Source of the DNA: Siphonodentalium dalli
Lineage: Eukaryota > Mollusca > Scaphopoda > Gadilida > Siphonodentaliidae
Direction: 5' to 3'
Assembly (NCBI GenBank): GCA_032622095.1
Contig: CP136069.1
Location: 88,370,958 to 88,434,957 of the forward strand
DNA: 64,000 nt
The notes beneath the pieces were generated by a model. That model saw only the letters and a program-made list of their open reading frames with translations. It ran no database searches and had not been told where the DNA came from. The position numbers and the translations under genes were made by a program. Of this stretch, positions 21,713 through 33,590 are shown one piece after another (the first letter of the stretch is position 1; every line of letters begins with the position of its first letter).

Positions 21713-23513
21713 TTCAATAGCTATAGGGCAATTACGATCCTTCCAGTTATATACAAACTGTTTGAGAAAGTGGTACATATTCGCCTGGAGGATAATGCCC
21801 CAAACATGATTAGAGTTCATCCGTTGCAGCATGGATTCCAGAGAGGGGTCAGTTGCAATATGGTATCATATCTCTTACAAGAGTGTATCCACTACACTGC
21901 CGAAAAACATAGCAAGCTTTTTGCATGCTTCCTTGATGTACAGAAGGCATTCGATTCGGTCTGGATCGATGGCCTTCTGTACAAACTAGCTTTGATGGGG
22001 TTTCACGGCAAAATATGGCGATTATTGAATTGCCTTCTCTCTGGCATCCAATGCACTGTGAGGTACGACGGAATCTTATCAAAATGGATCCAAATTCACA
22101 AAGGAACCGTTCAAGGAGGAATATTGTCACCTCTGTACTATATGTTGTATATTGACGATCTCATTCGTTCACTTGAAATGTCTAACTTTGGATTACGCAT
22201 CGGTCATATTGATTGCTCTGCCCCAACCCAGGCCGACGATATGTTACTGCTCTCACTGTCGGAGACGGGGATTAAAAGAATGTGTGAATTATGTTATAAC
22301 TATAGCAAAGTGTGGCGATTCAAGTACAATGAATCGAAGACAATGATAATCGCATTCAATGAATCGAAACATGATTACCAAAAATCATCCAGAATCTGGC
22401 CTATGGGTAATTCAGAGATAAACGAAGTCATTTCGACAACTCACCTTGGAATACCTGTCTCCAAATTTAATTTCAATAACGAGCTTACAGAACACATTGT
22501 GAGTAAAACTAGGAGCACATACTTCCAATTAACAAAATGCGGCCTTTATGCTGGTGGGATCACGCCACAAAGCTCATCGAAAATTTACCAATCAATGGTA
22601 CTCCCAGCAGGCCTCTTTGGTTGTGAACTTTTGTGGGGCATTTCTGAGAAGGATCGCTTAAAACTTGAGCGAATTCACCGATTTTGTGTAAAAAATATGC
22701 AAGGTCTGCCATACCGAACAAGGACTGATATTGCTTTAGGTTTAATCGGCAGCAAATCACTGGAATCACAAATAGAAAAACGCAAATTAAGCTTTGTTGG
22801 TTCTATGTGCCGACTTAATCTTCAGAAAACAAGCAAGCATGTTTTTATATTTCGTCTGCACGAGTCAATACTGCGAAGGCCCAATGCAGGGGAACACTTT
22901 TATCTCAGATATATCGAAAATTCTTATTAAATATGGCTTGGAGTCTAATTTATCAGAATATTTGCAAAATGGTATTGTTCCATCAAAATACACGTGGAAA
23001 CACATATCAAAGTCTTCCGTTGATGCAAGTGAGCTGTCGCAGTGGAGACTCAGAGTGCTGACTGATGTTAAGCTTGAATGTTTCTCTAAAGCACATTGTA
23101 CACTGACTATGTCACATATATGGTCCGCTTGTCGAACCTTCCCAAAAGACAAAGCAACATTCATGCTATGTGCAAAATTACTTGCTAAGACAGCCTACGA
23201 TGAACCAGATATCTGCAAATTATGTGGTACCAGATTTCCGTTGTTGGTAAACCATGTTTTTTTATACTGCAATGACACATCGTTGTCAAATATTCGTAAC
23301 GATATCTGGTACCACATCATAAATCACTTTGGCGTGAACTGTTTCATTCACATTGATAGTCTGACCGAATCAGAATTACTTGCCACGTTCTTTGGTTGTC
23401 CGTCACCAAATATTCTGGCCCATGTTGAAAACCACAGCCAGTTCATTCGTTTCTTTGCTAAAGCATCAGAACGCTTGTGGCAGACATTCGACACATTAGT
23501 TGGGCAAATGTAG
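21710..23513 (+). pseudogene. LINE B reverse transcriptase, palm to zinc-knuckle
   Basis: Copies LINE RNA into DNA at the nicked target. RT motifs in order: NSYRAITILP, FQRGVSC, FLDVQKAFDSVW (first catalytic Asp), KGTVQGGILSPL, QADDMLLLS (the ADD pair, with Gln where Tyr or Phe is usual), and THLGIPVSKF. A C-terminal Cys/His motif, CKLCGTRF then HVFLYC, follows. One extra G in the run at 22889-22892 shifts the frame (21770-22930, then on to 23513). The frame is otherwise open. Because the shift sits in a homopolymer, a sequencing error is possible. The element still lacks its endonuclease, so it was dead on arrival. Confidence 0.92.
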
Positions 23514-23953
23514 AGGACCGAACATAACATACATATGTAAACAAGTATTTATATTCATATGTGTATAAATACTGTTATGCTGAGTTGGCCCGTGACTCAT
23601 TGATTGATTTCGCTATAACGGTGACGTTGGCCATTGGTTCACGTACATTCTGTGTCGTGAATCGAGGGCCACAGTCGGTTCGTTGAACGTAGATTTATTT
23701 CTCTTGGAACACATGGTGTTCGTTGGCATGTGGGTCGTAAGCAAGTCAAACAACGGGTCTAAGGACATTGTAACTATGTTGTTGCCATATATAATTATGC
23801 AACGTTGGAGTTGTTTGTTTGTCTTTTTGTTCTCATTGCTTTCATAATTGTGAACTACATGCTTTGTATATACGTCAAAACTTTGTTAACCTAAATTGTC
23901 TGTATATATCTCTCCGTGAATGGAGGACAATAAAGATATATATATATATATAT
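23514..23953 (+). other. LINE B 3' untranslated region and (AT)n tail
   Basis: Noncoding. Ends GGAGGACAATAAAG followed by about 24 bases of alternating T and A directly abutting the second 157-bp duplicate. Confidence 0.8.
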
Positions 23954-24110
23954 ACTAGGAACAAAACGCCTTTTGAGCAAAATAGAAAACTTCAAAGTCC
24001 ACGATCATTGTTCTTTATTCTCCGATATACATGGAGCTATACACTTGGTGATAAAATTTAATTTCCCAAATCGATATATACGAAATAACTTCACCGACGA
24101 GAACTCCACT
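23954..24110 (+). repeat. 157-bp direct duplication, right copy
   Basis: Identical by eye to 19461-19617. Its reading frame continues without a break into the LINE A linker at 24111. Confidence 0.95.
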
Positions 24111-26721
24111 GTTGGTGAACAATTGATAAAAACGAAACGATGGGACCCACACAAAGGGAGAATGTTACCCAGAAATATTAATTCCGACGACATTACGCTT
24201 ATTCTTGGTGAACTTACTGATTTGGAAAACAATAGTTGTTTATCCCAAACAAATATTGATGATATATGCGGGCTTATAACGAGAGCTCTAAACACTGCGG
24301 CCGATCGTACATTGGGAACTTATAAACCTCAAAATAAAACGCGGGAAAATATGCGCAAAGACAAAGCCTGGTTTGACGGTGAGTGTCGAACACTGAGGAA
24401 TCAATTTAACCATTCAAAGCGTGAGTACAATAAAACAAAATCTATTATAGATAAAGATATAATGAAACAACATTGCGCGAAGTACAGAGGGGTTATGGAT
24501 AGAAAAATTAAAGAAATGCGAGTAAAGCAAGTTTCAGAACTTCGAGATGCAGCTAAGTATTCAGGTAAGTCATTCTGGGACAGACTTGACAAAATGTGTT
24601 CCGACAGCCAGACCAAAAAATGCAGAGGAAACGTCACAATAGAACAATTCGAGGAGTACTTTAAGGATTTAAACCTAAACGACTGTAATGATGAATCGGA
24701 TATTTCCGACTATGTCGATATGGACTTTAACGAAAATCACGAGTCGCATCTAAATAGACCTATAACACAAGAAGAGATTTTTAGTGCTGTAAGCAAGCTC
24801 AAGAATGGTAAGGCAGTAGGGGCGGACCAAATTTTGAACGAATATATCAAAGAATCGGTCGGTGAAATGATGAGTATTTATGTCCGCTTTTTAAATCTCA
24901 TTCTGAGTAGTGGGCATTTTCCGAAACAATGGGCTGTTGGGATGATAAAACCCATCTTCAAAGGATCCGGGGACCCAAATTTACCTGAATCATATAGATG
25001 AATCACCCTTCTAAGTTGTTTTGCTAAACTGTTTACATCCGTTATTAATAATCGAATATCGTCGTTTGCAGAAGACAACGACCTTGTAGATAAAATTCAG
25101 ACAGGTTTTCGTAAGGGTCACTCAACAGTAGATAATATATTTATTCTACATGCTCAACATAACCGTATACCTACAGAGCGGACGGAAGATTTATTGTACT
25201 TTTATTGATTTCCGCAAAGCATTTGATACTGTACGGAGAGATGCTCTATGGTTGAAACTTATGCACGCAGATATAAACGGTAAGATACTACAGGTAATAC
25301 GAAGCATGTACGACAATATAAAATTATGTGTGAAAAATAATAATTCGCAATCAGACTTCTTTATCAGACAGATTGGTTTATTTCAAGGTGAACCAATGTC
25401 ACCTCTTTTATTTTCTTTGTTTGTGAACGATATACAAAGTTTTCTGAGCGACTGTGCAATCTCAAACTTGAACTATTTTGATGAGAAATATTTTGAACAT
25501 ATTGGCTGTTTTATAAATATATTGTGTTTATTATATGCAGATGATACCGTGATCCTCTCAGACTCGGAGGACAATATGCATCGTGCACTTTCAGCATTCG
25601 CGGATTATGCCGAGGCATGGAATCTGCAAGTTAATACAATGAAAACGAAAATGGTAATTTTTACAAACAAATGGTCAAAGAACTTACCAATATTCACTTA
25701 TAGGGGCCAAGAAATATAAATTCTAAAAGAATTTAAATACCTCGGTATTAAATTATTTTACAATGGTAGATTCTGTCAATCGATTAAGCAGACCCAGAAT
25801 ACAGCAACGAGATCCATGTATGGCCTTTTGAATAGAACAAGGAAGCTGCAGCTGCCTCTAGATATTATGTTTAAATTGTTTGACTCTATGATTATGCCGA
25901 TTATGCTGTATGGTGGTGAGGTTTGGTGTTTCGAGAAAACTCAAATTTTGGAGACCATACATATTAAATTCTGCAAAATTATCACAACAAAGAAGTCTAG
26001 CACACCAAACTACATGGTATATGCAGAATTGGGAAGATACCCCGTAATGATCGAAATTAAGTGCCGAGCAATATCATATTGGTCAAAACTAGTATCGCAC
26101 GAAGGATCAGAATTAGCTAAAAATGTATTCCTTCTACTCAGGTATCTCAATGATGGTGATGCCATACTACAAAACAAGATTAAATGGATTTCGTTTATCA
26201 AAGAATCTCTGCGAGAAGTAAATATGGAAAGTGCGTGGCAGAATCAGTCACCACTAAGCAAGACAGACATGAAACACATGAAAGCGAAATTAATAGAGCA
26301 ACACACATGCTGCCTCTTCGGCAATCTAAATATGTCTATTTCAAGCCGTGCCATATTTTATCGAAACATAAAGGATTCTGTCAGATTGAGCCGATACTTA
26401 GTGTATATGCCATCTCATCTAGCTACGTATTTGCTGAAATTTGGAACAGCCAATCACAGACTACCGGTAGAGCAATGCAGATGGAATAAAAGTACATGTA
26501 AAGACACGAAATGCCCGTTATGTGGCGAAAATGTATGTGATGAATACCATTTTGTTATTTTGTGTACTGAACTCAACGATCTGCGAGAAACCTATATACC
26601 GAAGTATTACTGGGAAAACCCTAACAGAAATAAATTCTACAGACTGCTGTCACTGCTTAACATAAGTATATTGAAAAGAGTGAGCATTTTCTTAAAATTA
26701 GCGTTTATAAAGTTACCATGA
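23973..26721 (+). pseudogene. LINE A, 3' part: reverse transcriptase and zinc motif
   Basis: Linker region (24111-24760) rich in charged helices, then RT motifs: KLKNGKAVGADQILNEYI, RGI-type position changed to a TGA stop at 24999-25001, TGFRKGHSTVDNIF, TFIDFRKAFDTV (catalytic Asp), GEPMSPLLFSLF, LLYADDTVILSDS (catalytic DD) and NTMKTKMVIF. The C-terminal domain carries ANHRLPVEQCRW and CPLCGENVCDEYHFVILC. A frameshift lies near 25150, and a second stop (TAA) at 25717-25719 precedes EFKYLGI. At least two nonsense changes and one frameshift make it inactive, in addition to the LINE B interruption. Same family as LINE C, D and G. Clade not assigned. Confidence 0.92.
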
Positions 26722-26958
26722 AGCAAGTATTATATTATACTATATATAATGTAAATATTATATGAATTAAACCATTTCAGAAAACATATTTCCAAATGTA
26801 TTAGCATTATTTGTATTTATTATCAATATCATATAATATGATGAACTCATTTATTGATGTATATGTATGTTGTGTATTGTTTGTATAATGTTGTGTAAAT
26901 AAGTTGTATGGCATGTTGCAACTTAGATGTTGACTTTGCTAATAAACAATTCAAATTC
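26722..26958 (+). other. LINE A 3' untranslated region
   Basis: AT-rich, ending AATAAACAATTCAAATTC, a typical LINE 3' terminus. It directly abuts LINE C in opposite orientation. Confidence 0.7.
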
Positions 26959-27690
26959 GAAAACTGAGGAGAACGGCTAGTTTTCGGTTGACAACACTGA
27001 TAAACATGCAGAGCCTCTTCATGAAACTGGGCTTACTATTTGACAAAAGGATGCGGAATTTAGCTTCATTGGGAAAGTTATAATATGCACGCGGTATGTA
27101 TCGTTTTCTTTCATCTACAAAAGCATCACAACTAAGAAGCGTGTGGTATTCATCACCGATTACGTTACGGGTACAAAGTTCACATGTACGTTGCATGTAC
27201 GGGATTTTGTTCCAACGCCCGCGTTCTACCGGGAGTACATGATTTGCTGTTCTGAATCTCGCGAGAATCTGCACATCTTTAAGGCTCCGATTATGTATGT
27301 ATTTTTCGATTCCAAAGTTTGCTTTGATTGCCTTATATACGTCAACCCCTTAGTGGAAGCCTCCATTGATGAGGCCCATTCTTGCTTAAATTGATCTTGC
27401 ATGCGGGATTTTACTGCCTTAATAATTATATCGTCTTCTATGTGGTGTTGGCATAACCATGCATATGACATTCCACATTTGTCAAGCATGTTTTGAATAT
27501 ACCTTATCCATGGTAGTTTGTAAGTTTCGTCCTCTGAAAGCTGATAACAAAGTTTATAAATTTGAGAGGTTAGTTTATTTCCAGAGGCATTTATTAGTTT
27601 GGTCCAGAAGTTCAATATTCTAATTTTAATGTTCATGTGGAGAGGAAATCTACCTAGTTCTCCATAGATCATTTCAGCCAAACCTTGGCT
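26955..27690 (-). pseudogene. LINE C: 5'-truncated RT C-terminus
   Basis: Minus-strand blocks MIYGELGRFPLHMNIKIRI, then after a frameshift near 27255 FRTANHVLPVERGRWNK and CELCTRNVIGDEYH. They align with LINE A (YAELGRYPVMIEIKCR, ANHRLPVEQCRWNK, CPLCGENVCDEYH). Only the last ~240 codons are present, with the zinc motif retained (C-x2-C then H-x4-C). The N-terminal ~40 codons of the upstream ORF (27700-27798) are not LINE. It is tail-to-tail with LINE A. Confidence 0.85.
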
Positions 27691-29504
27691 GTTTATTTCA
27701 CACCGGTTTCTGGGATAACCTGTGTGTCGACTGAGAACCTGTGTGTCAATTGAGGAGAACACACGGAGGATTTGTGTAAATGTTAGCCCAAACGACATTT
27801 CGAAATAACGACGGCTTTGTTGTTTATTTCGAGGAATAATACCGCATCATATGAATTCAGCCCAAATATATTGACAGGTGTCAAGGGTCTAACTCTATAC
27901 TGAGCAATAAAAAACTAATATTAATAAATACCGAGTATATTTAATTTAACGCCAATGGGTCGTTTATGTGCGTTTAAGAGTGTATTATGCCTAAAGCAAA
28001 GTGAAATAACGATCTTAAAATGAATTGGCCGGTATATTTTATTAGTTATCAGGGTTACCAGGGTCGTAGTTGCATAAATTACAATATATTTTATGTTTAT
28101 GCTAAGATAACTTGATCGGTATTGAGGTTAACACAAATCCCATATATGGAAATTCCAAATATGGAAAGTGACGTGCGCAAAACAGCTGCATCTCGGTTAT
28201 CTGGGTCAGATATATTTATAGCGTCGAAGCGAAGAAATGTTGTTGTCAAATTCCACGTCTGAATACGCGTCTTATTCTCACTTATACCGTGTTTATATCA
28301 GTTTGATTCTATGTGTTGTTGTGTATTGTATTACTTTGATCAAGGTTGCGCTTTTGTTATTCTCACAAAAGGTAAATTTGATGCGTGTTTGATGCGTGTT
28401 TACATTTCAAAATTGCGTCGGCCATGTACAGTAACACTAACAGTGCGACGGAATTCCACATTCCTTAATTACGAGACTAATTTATCGAATGAGGTCAAAT
28501 TTTCGCATATAACAAGACTCGTATGTTATTCTGCACCATTCTGACGAGTGCCGAATTTCATTTCGCATTATTTTTGTTTTTATCGAAAAATAATCGTTCT
28601 CTATGCCTATGCCATGGACTGGAGATTCCCATGTAAATTTTTTCAACCAAAAAAAAATCATTGTTTTGCCAATTTCAAGCTAGTTTATAGCATGGTCATG
28701 GCATAATTTGGCCTAGCGAGTGTCGGTAGACGTTTCTTGAGTGTGCACAACAAATTTTGGTCCCAACGAAGCAGGCTAAAATCCTGAAATTTGTCAATTT
28801 TACTTTGCGTGTGAAGAAAATATTCATTTAAACTTCCAAAATTGGTTGAAATATGCTCAACAACATTCAGTTGAATGGTGACATTATTTATAGTCACCGA
28901 CTAACTTCCACGATGAATCAAATTTGTTTTTATTGGTGACAATTATGTCGCGAGAGATAAAAATGTAAATTTTTTAAAGAAAATGTTAAATTTTAGCTCA
29001 TTTTAAGACTTTAATTGCTTGTAGATCGGTGTTAATTATCTTCGTCAATGATGTCATGTCACGCTTGTTAATAATTCATTTGTTCGGAAATACTTATTGG
29101 GGGTCGAAATGTATAAAATTTAACTACCACCACTTCCAAAAACAACACCGATAAACAATAACGCTCTTTGTTCCATGCAATGGAAATGGCTATTTATTGT
29201 CCTGATATCAGTGATATAAATGAATGCCTAAAATTAGTATTATCCTGAAATAAATTTATGCCACTTTGGCGAACATGGGAACCACGGTACAATTTATGCC
29301 ATTTAGGCACACTTCAGAGTGAAATCAGGGCTTATATTTCGGCGAGAATCCAAATCTAGATTCTCGTAAATATTCTCGCAAATTACCCTGGATTCTCGTG
29401 AAAAAGTATATATGGATTCTCGCAAAATCAGATGAAATATATGCCCTGGAAATATAGCAAATCGTTTAATGCTTTAGAATTTTTGTTTTCGGAGATTTAT
29501 ATAT
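27691..29504. other. Anonymous AT-rich stretch
   Basis: Short ORFs only (28311-28544 plus, 28685-28897 minus), without domains. Between 29335 and 29430 the word ATTCTCG recurs five times. One reverse AATAAAGAGCG-type motif (AACGCTCTTTG) lies at about 29160. Confidence 0.4.
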
Positions 29505-29905
29505 ATGCTTAAAGACATATTATGGACTTGTTATGGACTTTTTCGGGTGCGAGAAATTGATAAGTTAGTGCTCAGGCACTTTGCCAACCTGGGGAATGTT
29601 ATCATTCTACTAACATCACTGAAAATTTCCAAAACAATCTGCCACACCACTTCATAGAGAACATCGTCTGAACTACTTCAAATTGTAAATATTTACATCT
29701 CGATTCGGGGCGCAACTATCGGCTATAATTAAACAAAAATGATTTCGCCATCGAGAGTCATTGCATTTAACTAATATATAAGAATGACGTTGTGTATCAT
29801 CCATTTGGATTAATATTCGTAACGAATAACTACTTTGAGAAAGATTATTCTTAATTTCTATTTGATCACTCTGCCCGGTGTCTGCCGGAGTGTTTCACAT
29901 CACTT
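29505..29905 (+). repeat. R350 dispersed repeat, copy 2
   Basis: Starts GCTTAAAGACATATTATGG and ends GTGTTTCACATCACTTTAA. Shares the words and order of copies at 7.4, 47.8, 48.9 and 49.2 kb. Confidence 0.75.
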
Positions 29906-30009
29906 TAATCAAGGAAGACTGTTCAGAAAAACTGCATTTCAAGATCACCAAACAACTTTCCTTTTTAGGGCCACCACATCTTTCCAAAGATGTACTTCTT
30001 CCATTTTGC

Positions 30010-30290
30010 TACCAAAGACCGAAAAATGTCGTTAAACTAGAGATCCAAATACCCACTAAGGGCCCCTATATCTTGAAATATTAAAGACCGAGAATGTCGT
30101 TAAATTATAAAGACCGAAAAATGTCGTTAAACTAGAGATCCAAATACCCCCTATATCTTGAGATATTATAAAGACCGAAAAATGTCATTAAACTATTAAA
30201 GACCGAAAAATGTCGTTAAACTAGAGATCCAAACATCCCCATCCCCTATTTTTTTTTAGACAATTAAGAACGAAATATGTCGTTACACCA
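30010..30290 (+). repeat. Tandem repeat of ~25-30-bp unit AGACCGAAAAATGTCGTTAA
   Basis: Six copies at about 30016, 30083, 30109, 30171, 30199 and 30266. Some are followed by CTAGAGATCCAAATACCC and a poorly conserved spacer, so there is a compound higher-order pattern. Noncoding. Confidence 0.85.
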
Positions 30291-31795
30291 TTAATACATA
30301 ATTTGTGTTTATGAAAGTCTGGCACCCATTAGCAGTTTGTTTTCAGTACATTTTAATATTCATTGGAACGTAAACAATTATTCGCTGACAGAAATCATGT
30401 TAATATCGCCTTTCGTTACTGGTTTCCTCGACTCAAATATTTCTCACTGCTCAATACTTATAATTAAAAAAAATGTTCTGTGTTTTGTGTCACTTCTTAA
30501 TAGCATTATGTATTCTGCTATTGACAAGAAACAAAGTTGCAGTATACCTTAAAGGTACGGAAGGCCTTGGTGGGTATCCTGTGAACATATTTCCACCTGT
30601 CAAAAACCGCTACAAACGAAAATAATATTCAAATATAGACATACTTTGTTAATATACAAATGAGAAATATCTCATAAACAGTATATATGTTATTGTCGTA
30701 AATTTGACGATTGTTATGTAAACAAAGCATAAAAAGTTACTTACTTGGTGTTTCTTTATATTATGATGGTAAACATAAAGAGCGTTCTTTGTTGCTCAAT
30801 TCCTTATTTGGAAATAATAAAGAGCGTTTATACCATTTGTGTGTGATTAGCCAGTAGCATTGTGCTGCCTTCTATAACACAATCAGACTCTTGTTTAGGT
30901 AAAATTTAGTAGGTCTTTATGTGAGCATGATGTTTACGCGATAGTGATCGTATATTTGAACCAAAATGTATGCGTTTTAATATTTTTCTGTTTACGGTGT
31001 TTGGAACAAATATGAATATTTTCGACAACTAAGCCCCCTCGTCCCTTTAATATAATTAATATAACATCCCTCATCCAATAATCTCCAAATTGCATATCTA
31101 ATTTCAATCCTAGTTACACGTCACGCCGCCCCTCATCATTTGCCAATTGTACACCCTTTTTTTGCTGCTGCTGCAACTGTTCAATTTCTTTAAAAATTAT
31201 TGAAAAAATGGCCCTCCCGCCCGCCGACATTTACCTCTGATTTTTTTTTATCATCGGTCCGCACCAAAATTGAGCACACGTCCCTATATAATATACCTAT
31301 TTAAACCGAGTATACACGGTGGTGTAATAGATCAACCGTTAATTTAACCGTTTAGGTAGCATATTTCCACGTATACGTTATCACGACAAATCCCTGCTGA
31401 TCTGTTATTAATGAACCAAACATTTAACATGTCAACACACTCTGGCCCGCCAATGCTACAGTGTATAAACGTAACGGGGCAAATATGCACATTATATTGG
31501 CAGCTAACGAGAGCATTCATCATCAGCAATCTGCTCACCCCTTTTAGCCGATACGATAGAAACTAAACGATTTGTTACTTCTAATTACCCGTACTTAATT
31601 ACACTACTTGCGTGTTAATAAAGTACGACCCCATTGCCACTAAAGGTGAAACATGGGATTTAGAACATTAATATTCACCCTTACATAGTTCCACATTCAA
31701 GGTGTAATCGTATGTCAGTTGTAACGTTGTGAAACCGCAACCGAACTGAATTATTCTATGCTAAATAGTTCATGGCTGACCTGATGCATGCATCT
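30291..31795. other. Anonymous DNA with a paired AATAAAGAGCG motif
   Basis: The motif pair is at 30777 and 30819 (42 bp apart). Near 31100-31290 there is C/T-rich text ending CACACGTCCCTATA, which resembles a GGGACGT family terminus. No gene is seen. Confidence 0.45.
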
Positions 31796-33590
31796 TAGTT
31801 TTCTTGTATAACTTGGTGTTGATGATTTCAATTCCAATAGCATCTTACAAAATTTAAGGTGAACACTTTCGATAATTGAGTTATCGCCCGTACCCCAAGT
31901 TTCGCAACCGTATAGAAGGACGGGGTGACCATAGTGTCAAATAGTTGTAAATGAGCTTGTATAGAAAGCTTGTTTTTACGACCGATTCTCAGTACATCAT
32001 ACATAGCTCTTAGTCCTTTGTTTGTAGCATATCGTTTCATTTCAAGGAAAGATCCACTCTTACTAAAAATTATATCTAAATAAGTAAATGATTTAACTAC
32101 GTCCAAAATTTTATTATTGTATCTAAATGCCAGGTGCTTTGGTTTACGTCTAGCGAAACAGACCACTTTAGATTTGGCGATGTTGACTTTTAACATCCAC
32201 GTGGTACAATAGTCCTCAAAATAGTCCAATTGTAGCTGTCGGTCATCTTGGTCGTCTGAAAATAAGACCGTGTCGTCTGCATATAATAACATGAATAATT
32301 TCAAATAACTGTCTAGTTTCTCTTCGCATTCCTGCGAAATACATGTTAGACCTCTGATATCAGTCGACGCTAAGAAGTCAGTTAAATCATTTATGTACAG
32401 ACAAAATAAAAAAGGTGAGAGATTGTCGCCTTGTTTTAGGCCAATGAATGAAGGAAAACTATTGGATGATTGACCATTATGAATAACTTTAGACGTTATG
32501 TCCGTATACATGTCGATGATGATATTATACATTTTACCATCAATACCATTTAATAATAATTTGTACCAAAGCGCATCACGACAAACGGTATCGAAAGCTT
32601 TTTCAAAGTCTATAAATGCGCAATATAACTTTTTCTTTTTAAATTTTGTCAATTCAATCAAAGTACGCAAAAGAAATACGTTGTCATTTGTGGAATGGTG
32701 TTTCCGAAATCCACTTTGGTTATCATGGATTACGTTTTGTTGGTCAGAGAATTGATTTAAACGTTTGTTTATGATGGCAGTGAATAGCTTGCCCAGGCAG
32801 CTCAATATAGTAATACCGCGGTAATTATTCGGATCACTAAGCGATCCTTTCTTCTTGTAAATTGGGATAATTGAACCTACTCTCCAAGATTCGGGAATAG
32901 TACCAGATTCAAAGATAAGATTGAATATGTCAACATAAAGTGGCATAAGCCTTTCTACCGTGGCCTTCAAATACTCGTTAATAATTCCATCTTCGGACGA
33001 TGCTTTGTTGTGTTTTAGATTTTTGATACAAGACACTATTTCATCTCCAGTTATCGGATCGTTAAAACTATATTCTATAGGCTCACCCGGTTGGTGAATG
33101 TGTCCATTTGGCGAAAATGACGTTCTTCTAGAAATTATAGCTCTTTAAAATGTGTGGCAAAATCATCTATGGATACCCCAGCTTTTTGAGAACGTGGTTT
33201 CCCTTTAAGTTCGGCCCAAAATGCCTTGATATCTGTTCTGAAAAGATTATCCATTTTTATTTTGATCTCTACGTCATAAGATTTAATTGCATTATTTAGG
33301 GCTTTCTTGTATGTTTTTTCAGTATTTCTCATCTCGAATTTGTCTTTAGGATCCCTCGTATGTCTGTATTTATTCTGCCATTTTCGGAATATTTTTCTCA
33401 GTTCCCAACATTTATTTGTAAACCACGGTTTTGTAGAGAAAGATCGGTGGTTAGTTATCTGGGACGAGAATTTTCTTTTCTGTCCAAATGTTTTGACAGC
33501 TGAATTACGGAACAAGTCTGCTAAAATTGATGCCACATCAGAAATTTCGGTTCTATTTGGGGCATCCTTAACCCTTCGAATTAATTAGTT
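31796..33590 (-). pseudogene. LINE D: RT lacking both ends
   Basis: Minus strand. Linker region (33590-33130) with PWFTNKCWELRKIFRKW, then a frameshift or stop near 33130, then RT: NKASSEDGIINEYLK, NNYRGITILSCLGKLF, SGFRKHHSTNDNVF, AFIDFEKAFDTV (catalytic Asp), LKQGDNLSPFLFCLYIND, MLLYADDTVLFSD (catalytic DD) and KVNIAKSKVVCF. The 402-codon ORF 31828-33036 covers the palm intact. Another frameshift near 31925 is followed by HLKFCKMLLELKSSTPSY, after which similarity stops. The endonuclease and the C-terminal zinc region are absent, so both ends are missing, not just the 5' end as in ordinary truncation. Same family as LINE A. Confidence 0.92.

Larger units (their letters stand above)
19618..23953 (+). 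mobile_element. LINE B: 5'-truncated non-LTR retrotransposon inserted in LINE A
   Basis: It lies exactly between the two 157-bp duplicates and ends in an AATAAAG signal followed by an (AT)n tail, as expected at a LINE 3' end. The 5' end begins inside the region just N-terminal to the RT palm, so the endonuclease is missing. About 2.43 kb is LINE sequence; the rest is the 1.9-kb TIR element at 19806-21709. It belongs to a different RT lineage from LINE A. Confidence 0.9.

Noticed and set aside
19618-23953. LTR retrotransposon or provirus, with the 157-bp duplicates as LTRs
   Set aside because: The duplicates are pieces of the LINE A endonuclease ORF, there is no primer-binding site, gag, protease or integrase, and the RT is of non-LTR type with an (AT)n tail.
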